Positions 6,044 to 10,432 of a DNA stretch of 10,432 nucleotides are shown piece by piece; within the stretch, counting starts at the first letter, position 1, and the number at the start of each line of letters is the position of its first letter. The position numbers and the translations under genes are program-made. Below the pieces are notes generated by a model. The model was given only the letters and a program-made list of their open reading frames with translations. It was not told the origin of the DNA and made no database searches. Source of the stretch: Holophagaceae bacterium (GTDB lineage: Bacteria > Acidobacteriota > Holophagae > Holophagales > Holophagaceae); the NCBI GenBank assembly GCA_003158505.1, contig PMJK01000047.1, positions 1 through 10,432 of the forward strand. The letters run 5' to 3'.

Positions 6044-7701
6044 CGTTTCTCCGGGGCAAGCTGGGCTTCCAGCAGTTTCAGGGTGTGGAGGCGCTCTTCA
6101 GGACTCAGCATTCGCAGCTGCCGAATCCCTTCGGACACAAGATGCTCGCGTTGGGCCGGATCAGCGATATGGGCTGCTGCGAGGCCCTTGAGAACCCGAG
6201 CCAGTTCCACTTCGACTGGATCCTGACTCGCGCCAGGGGTGGGCTCAAGGAGCACCGAAGTGCGATGGCTCGGCTGCAACCAGACCCGCGCCGCAGCCTG
6301 GACAGCCTCCGGCGCAAGGGCGCGCAGACGCTGGATGTCCAGTTCTGCCAGGCGCCAGTCTCCGCCTTGGGCCCAGGCCATCCCGAGAGATCGGGCCAGG
6401 GTTGTGGGTTCGTCCTCCAGCCAGAGATGATCGGCTTCAAGCTGGGCGAGGGCCCGCAGCCATTCGTCCTGGGGAATGGGGTCTTGCTGGAGGCGAAGGA
6501 TTTCACTCTGCAAGGCCCCCTCGACCTCCGCCAGGCTGTGGCCCGTGCTGGGCCACAAGTCGGCCACCAGCAGACCTGGAAACCGGCCGCCAGGGACGTC
6601 CAGGCTCAGCTCCGCCCGCCGGACCATGGTCTTCTGGCGCACCAGTCGGGACTGGAAGCGGCTGGTCTGGCCCCCGGCCAGCACCTGGACCGCCATCCGC
6701 AATGCCAAGTGGTCCGGATGCGAGCGGGATGGAATCCGCCAACCTGTCAGGAGTCGCGGAGCCGTTCCCAGCGCGGCCTGCACTCTACGATCACCGAGAT
6801 CGGCGGTGATCACAGGCAGGATCGCTGCTTCCTCATCGGGTGGGACGGGCAGGGACCCTAGGTGACGCTCCACCAGGGGCAGGACCCTTTCCATGCTGAA
6901 ACTGCCGACGAGGATGATCATCAGGCGATCCGGACTCAGGGAGCGGTGGGCATAGGCTCTGAGATCAGACCAGCGAAGGGCCTCGAGCGACGGCAGGTCA
7001 TCCAGGAGATCCCGGCCATAGGGATGGCCGGGAAGGGCCGCGCCGCAAAGCAGAGCTAGGCCTAGAGCCCCCTGCGAGCGGAGATCGGAGATAAGTGAGG
7101 CACGGGCCTGGGAGAACCTGCTGAGCTGAAGGGTCCGGAGTCGGAGGGCCTCCGTGGAGCACCAGAATTCGAAGGACTCCAGGGGGAGTTCCGTCTGGGC
7201 CATCAGGGTATCGGCGGTGGCTTCCGCCAGCTGGCGTCCGCCCCGGGCCGTGTAGAGGTCTGCCAAGGGTGAGGAAGAGAAATGCATCTTCATCCGCGAT
7301 TGAATGGATTCGAGACTGGCCTCCAGGGAGGGCACTTGCGTGGGTGCGGCGGGATCTCGCCGGAGGCGGAGACGCTCAAGTCGGATGGACTCCAGCAGCC
7401 CCTCTTCCTGCTTGAGCAGGACGTCCAGGTCCGACCGATTCTTCGCCGGCGCCAGATCCTCAGGCCAGGTGGTTCCGAACAGGGTCCGGGCCAGCAGATC
7501 TGTAGCCCCGGCGGCCGTGGCGGGTTCCTCGGCACGACCCCCCTGGAAGACCAAAGTCCCATTGAAGGCGGACAACCCCCGCCGCTCCACCAGCAGCAAG
7601 CGTGCGCCGTTGGCCAGACGCCGCTCCTGCACTTCGGTCAGGCGCGGATCCTGGCCGTACAGCGCGAGGGCAGAGGTGAGAAGGGTAACCAGCAGACGCA
7701 T
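6040..7701 (-). CDS. M16 peptidase-like protein with helical insert, zinc motif degenerate (first of a tandem pair)
   Basis: This is a 553-residue exported M16-fold protein with a signal peptide (MRLLVTLLTSALALYGQ). Residues 25-80 align with the M16 N-terminal lobe (RRLANGARLLLVERRGLSAF). The HxxEH position reads DLLAR (68-72, bases 7486-7500), and the downstream third-ligand region reads ASLISDLR without the usual EE, so zinc binding looks lost. A charged segment at about 85-140, likely helical or coiled-coil, is inserted before YTARGGRQL; comparable inserts occur in some acidobacterial M16 proteins with an intact motif (from memory). HPYGRDLLDDLPSLEAL (226-242) and the second lobe (about 305-490) are recognisable. 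ATG 7701 has only a weak ribosome binding site and lies 26 bases after the DUF4097 gene, so co-transcription is likely. It is coupled to the next gene by a four-base overlap. Confidence 0.85.
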   Translation of the reverse strand: MRLLVTLLTSALALYGQDPRLTEVQERRLANGARLLLVERRGLSAFNGTLVFQGGRAEEPATAAGATDLLARTLFGTTWPEDLAPAKNRSDLDVLLKQEEGLLESIRLERLRLRRDPAAPTQVPSLEASLESIQSRMKMHFSSSPLADLYTARGGRQLAEATADTLMAQTELPLESFEFWCSTEALRLRTLQLSRFSQARASLISDLRSQGALGLALLCGAALPGHPYGRDLLDDLPSLEALRWSDLRAYAHRSLSPDRLMIILVGSFSMERVLPLVERHLGSLPVPPDEEAAILPVITADLGDRRVQAALGTAPRLLTGWRIPSRSHPDHLALRMAVQVLAGGQTSRFQSRLVRQKTMVRRAELSLDVPGGRFPGLLVADLWPSTGHSLAEVEGALQSEILRLQQDPIPQDEWLRALAQLEADHLWLEDEPTTLARSLGMAWAQGGDWRLAELDIQRLRALAPEAVQAAARVWLQPSHRTSVLLEPTPGASQDPVEVELARVLKGLAAAHIADPAQREHLVSEGIRQLRMLSPEERLHTLKLLEAQLAPEKR

Positions 7702-7727
7702 GGGTCCCAGAGTACTACCTCGCGGAG

Positions 7728-8630
7728 CTACTTCACCCTGATGCTGCCGTTGGTGGTCTCGAGGTGGATCGGCTGGGTGCGACCCGGCACCTTCAGGTGG
7801 GCGCTGTGCTTGGTCAGCTCGATCATCTGGGCGCCAGCCACCTTGATGTCCATGGAACCGTTGCTGTTCTCCGCCACCAGGTCACCGCTGGCCTTGCCCA
7901 GATCCACCTCGATGCTGCCATTGGTGGACTCGAGGTGGATGCCCTCGCCCCATCCGTCGAGGTTGCGGGCGCGAATCGTGCCGTTGGTGGTCTCCAGGCG
8001 GATCCCACCCTCGATATCCTCAAGCACAATACGGCCATTGGTAGTGTTGCCCTTGATGCGGGCGGCCAGGCCGCGGGCCTCGATAGAGCCGTTGGTGGTT
8101 TCCACCTGTACCTCACCGCGGACATGGTTGACGAGGATGTTGCCGTTGGTGGTCTCGCAGCGGGCGTAGCCATCCAGATTCTCGACGGTGACCGTGCCGT
8201 TGGTGGTGCGGAAGTACCCCAGGAGCTTCCGGGGGACCTGCAGGGTCATCTCGCAGCGGGGGCTGATGTAGATGCCAAAGCTCCAGGAGGGCTGCTGGAA
8301 GACCGCCTCGATGTCGAGATCCGAGCCCTTCCGCTGGAGCACCAGTTCCACCCGGCGTTTCCCGCTATCGCGTATCTGCGCGGTGAGAGCGAGTTCATCC
8401 CTCTCCCAGCCTGTCACATGGATGCCGCCGTTGCGGTTCTTCACCCAGAGTTTCGATCCCTGGGCCAACTTCTCGGTCCGCTGCTCCGTGCGGGAGCCCG
8501 AGGGCATGTCCACACCGATCATGGGTCCGGGGGGTGCAGGTGGGGCTGGAGGTGGCGGTGGGGGCGGCGCCTGGGCCAGCACGAGGCTCCCGGACAAGAA
8601 CAGAGGGATCCAGCGGCTGGAAACGGTCAT
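7728..8630 (-). CDS. DUF4097-type beta-solenoid protein, secreted, with TTNG repeats
   Basis: This is a 300-residue exported protein. The signal peptide is MTVSSRWIPLFLSGSLVLAQA, followed by a Pro-rich linker (residues 22-35). From about residue 60 it is beta-strand sequence with short turns typical of DUF4097 (putative adhesin/solenoid) proteins. [TS]NG turns recur with their Asn at residues 144, 162, 180, 198, 216 and 237, then as NSNG at 257 and TTNG at 294; the first five are exactly 18 residues apart. This fits a right-handed beta-helix or stacked-strand fold. The molecular function of the family is not established; an envelope role is inference. I start at ATG 8630 because GGGAG sits five bases upstream and the signal peptide begins there. 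It is the first gene of the operon with the two M16-like genes. Confidence 0.88.
   Translation of the reverse strand: MTVSSRWIPLFLSGSLVLAQAPPPPPPPAPPAPPGPMIGVDMPSGSRTEQRTEKLAQGSKLWVKNRNGGIHVTGWERDELALTAQIRDSGKRRVELVLQRKGSDLDIEAVFQQPSWSFGIYISPRCEMTLQVPRKLLGYFRTTNGTVTVENLDGYARCETTNGNILVNHVRGEVQVETTNGSIEARGLAARIKGNTTNGRIVLEDIEGGIRLETTNGTIRARNLDGWGEGIHLESTNGSIEVDLGKASGDLVAENSNGSMDIKVAGAQMIELTKHSAHLKVPGRTQPIHLETTNGSIRVK
7746..8207 (-). repeat. Imperfect 54-base coding repeats (TTNG rungs) in the DUF4097 gene
   Basis: On the plus strand the motif GCCGTTGGTGGT (or close variants such as GCCATTGGTGGA) recurs, encoding G-N-T-T in reverse. Successive copies begin at about 8196, 8142, 8088, 8034 and 7980, exactly 54 bases apart; the later copies are spaced 63, 60 and 111 bases. 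The DNA identity outside the motif is low, so this reflects an old protein repeat rather than a recent DNA expansion. Confidence 0.8.
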
Positions 8631-8652
8631 GGGAACTCCCGGGCGAGGGATG

Positions 8653-8669
8653 GCCAAGCCGAGCCTGGC
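8653..8669 (-). other. Short hairpin upstream of the DUF4097 operon
   Basis: In minus-strand RNA, GCCAGGC (8669-8663) can pair with GCUUGGC (8659-8653) across the loop UCG; all seven positions pair, one of them as G-U. It lies 22 bases before the ATG at 8630, in the probable leader of the operon. It could be a leader structure or a regulator site; no function is shown by the sequence. Confidence 0.35.
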
Positions 8670-8677
8670 AAGAGGTG

Positions 8678-8706
8678 TTCACGGTCAAAGGCCGGCGGCG
8701 TTTAGT
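8678..8706 (+). promoter_or_regulatory. Possible promoter for the thiolase gene
   Basis: TTCACG (8678-8683; four of six -35 bases) and TTTAGT (8701-8706; four of six -10 bases) are separated by 17 bases, with the thiolase ATG at 8733. It is the best plus-strand candidate I found in this divergent spacer, but both boxes are weak. Confidence 0.3.
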
Positions 8707-8732
8707 CACGATATCCTGGAAGGGGAGTCCCC

Positions 8733-9905
8733 ATGCCTGCCTACATCCTGTCCGCCACCCGCACCGCCGTCGGCACCTTCGGGGGCGCCCTCAAACCCCT
8801 GAATGCGGTCCAGCTGGGCGCCTTGGCCATCCTTGAAGCCCTGGCCCGGGCGGGAGTCGAGGCCTCTGCCGTGGGCGACGTCGTCCTGGGCAACGTGCTC
8901 CAGGCCGGCAGCGGGCAGAACGTCGCCCGGCTGGCCGCGCTCAAGGCCGGATTGTCCTACGCCACCCCGGCTCACACCCTCAACCAGGTCTGTGGATCGG
9001 GCCTCAAGGCCGTCGCCATCGGTGCCCAGTCGATCGCGATGGCCGATGCCGAGATCGTGGTGTCCGGCGGTGTCGAGAGCATGTCCAACGCCCCCTACCT
9101 GCTGCCTGCCGCCCGCTGGGGCGCCCGCATGGGCAATACCCAGCTCATCGACAGCATGATCCAGGACGGCCTCTGGTGCGGCCATGGCGATACCCACATG
9201 GGCATCACCGCAGAGAACGTCGCGGCCAAGCACGGCCTCACCCGCGAAGCCCAGGACGCCTTCGCCCTCCAGAGCCAGCAGAGGGCCGCCGCCGCCCAAG
9301 CCGCGGGGGCCTTCGACCGCGAGATCTTCACCGTGACCCTGGCGGGCAAGAAGGGTGATGTGGCCTTCAACCAGGATGAGTACATCAAGACAGACGCCAC
9401 GGCCGAGGGCCTGGCCAAGCTCAAGCCGGCCTTCAAGAAGGACGGTACCGTGACCGCCGGCAATGCCAGCGGCATCAACGATGGCGCCGCGGCCCTGGTG
9501 CTGGCCTCCGAGGGGGCCACAAAGGCCCACAAGCCCATCGCCCGCATCCTCGGCTTCGCCCAGGCCGGCGTGGACCCTTCCACCATGGGTCTCGGCCCCG
9601 TGCCCGCCATCCAGAGGCTGCTGCAGAAGACCGGCGTGAAGCTGGCCGACATCGATCTCTTCGAGCTGAACGAAGCCTTCGCTGCCCAGAGCCTGGGCGT
9701 GCTGGCCGAACTGCCGGACCTGGACCCGGCCAAGGTCAACCTGCGTGGCGGCGCCATCGCCCTCGGCCATCCCATCGGCGCCAGCGGCACCCGCATCCTG
9801 GTCACCCTCCTGCACCTGCTCCAGGACCAGAACAAGAAGCTCGGTCTCGCGGCACTTTGCGTCGGCGGCGGTCAGGGCGTCGCGATGCTGGTGGAGCGGC
9901 TCTGA
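8733..9905 (+). CDS. Acetyl-CoA acetyltransferase (thiolase)
   Basis: This is a cytoplasmic thiolase-superfamily enzyme, most likely acetyl-CoA C-acetyltransferase (AtoB/PhaA/ThlA type), which condenses two acetyl-CoA to acetoacetyl-CoA or runs the reverse cleavage. At 390 residues it is the standard length. The catalytic residues are visible: nucleophile Cys87 in NQVCGSGLKA, His346 in GGAIALGHPIGASG, and Cys376 in CVGGGQG; NEAF (313-316) lines the active site. The N terminus AYILSATRTAVGTFGGALK is typical of biosynthetic thiolases. ATG 8733 is preceded by AAGGGGAG, part of which forms a short palindrome (8722-8732). No other beta-oxidation or polyhydroxyalkanoate gene is nearby, so the direction of use cannot be told. 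ftsE begins 12 bases after the stop, so the two may share a transcript. Confidence 0.95.
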   Translation: MPAYILSATRTAVGTFGGALKPLNAVQLGALAILEALARAGVEASAVGDVVLGNVLQAGSGQNVARLAALKAGLSYATPAHTLNQVCGSGLKAVAIGAQSIAMADAEIVVSGGVESMSNAPYLLPAARWGARMGNTQLIDSMIQDGLWCGHGDTHMGITAENVAAKHGLTREAQDAFALQSQQRAAAAQAAGAFDREIFTVTLAGKKGDVAFNQDEYIKTDATAEGLAKLKPAFKKDGTVTAGNASGINDGAAALVLASEGATKAHKPIARILGFAQAGVDPSTMGLGPVPAIQRLLQKTGVKLADIDLFELNEAFAAQSLGVLAELPDLDPAKVNLRGGAIALGHPIGASGTRILVTLLHLLQDQNKKLGLAALCVGGGQGVAMLVERL

Positions 9906-9917
9906 TAGGCTGAATCC

Positions 9918-10432
<515 letters not shown>

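Noticed and set aside
7282..8169. Plus-strand open frame (295 codons) over the M16/DUF4097 junction
   Set aside because: Its repetitive LPLVVS pattern is the antisense image of the TTNG repeats; there is no ribosome binding site or domain.
8531..8568. Pro-codon-rich tract after the DUF4097 signal peptide as a DNA microsatellite or mobile remnant
   Set aside because: It encodes an ordinary Pro-rich linker in frame, with varied codons, and has no flanking repeats.

Overview
The window is a chromosomal, GC-rich, gene-dense stretch from a Gram-negative bacterium. The Gram-negative call rests on an outer-membrane barrel protein ending in Phe and on several signal-peptide-bearing envelope proteins. 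The gene mix includes a DUF4097 protein followed by M16-type proteins, one carrying a charged insert. It fits Acidobacteriota, perhaps the Holophagae (Geothrix/Holophaga-like), but that placement is an impression from gene content, not a search result. I see no tRNA, rRNA, CRISPR array, insertion sequence or phage gene.

Layout. (1) Positions 1-1319, plus strand: the end of the ATP synthase operon (3' part of atpD, then atpC), followed 16 bases later by a stand-alone histidine phosphotransfer (HPt) protein. (2) 1324-2756, minus strand: an outer-membrane beta-barrel protein with its own likely promoter and an intrinsic terminator, then a metallo-beta-lactamase-fold hydrolase resembling class II cyclic-nucleotide phosphodiesterases. 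The hydrolase meets the HPt gene tail to tail. (3) 2851-4815, plus strand: a TPR protein with a possible C-terminal helix-turn-helix, then purC (SAICAR synthetase). (4) 8630 down to 4805, minus strand: a three-gene envelope operon of a DUF4097 protein with TTNG repeats and two M16 peptidase-like proteins joined by a GTGA stop/start overlap. The last gene overlaps the 3' end of purC by 11 bases. (5) 8733 to the window end, plus strand: an acetyl-CoA acetyltransferase (thiolase) followed 12 bases later by ftsE, which runs off the window.

Most genes are housekeeping: ATP synthesis, purine synthesis, acyl-CoA metabolism and cell division. The least ordinary part is the DUF4097-M16-M16 operon. Both M16 proteins have lost the zinc-binding HxxEH motif, whereas paired bacterial M16 proteins usually keep one active partner. 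Other points worth a look are a near-perfect hairpin between atpD and atpC, the HPt gene riding behind the ATP synthase operon, and palindromic Shine-Dalgarno regions directly before the two divergent start codons at 8630 and 8733. No gap between genes is longer than about 105 bases.
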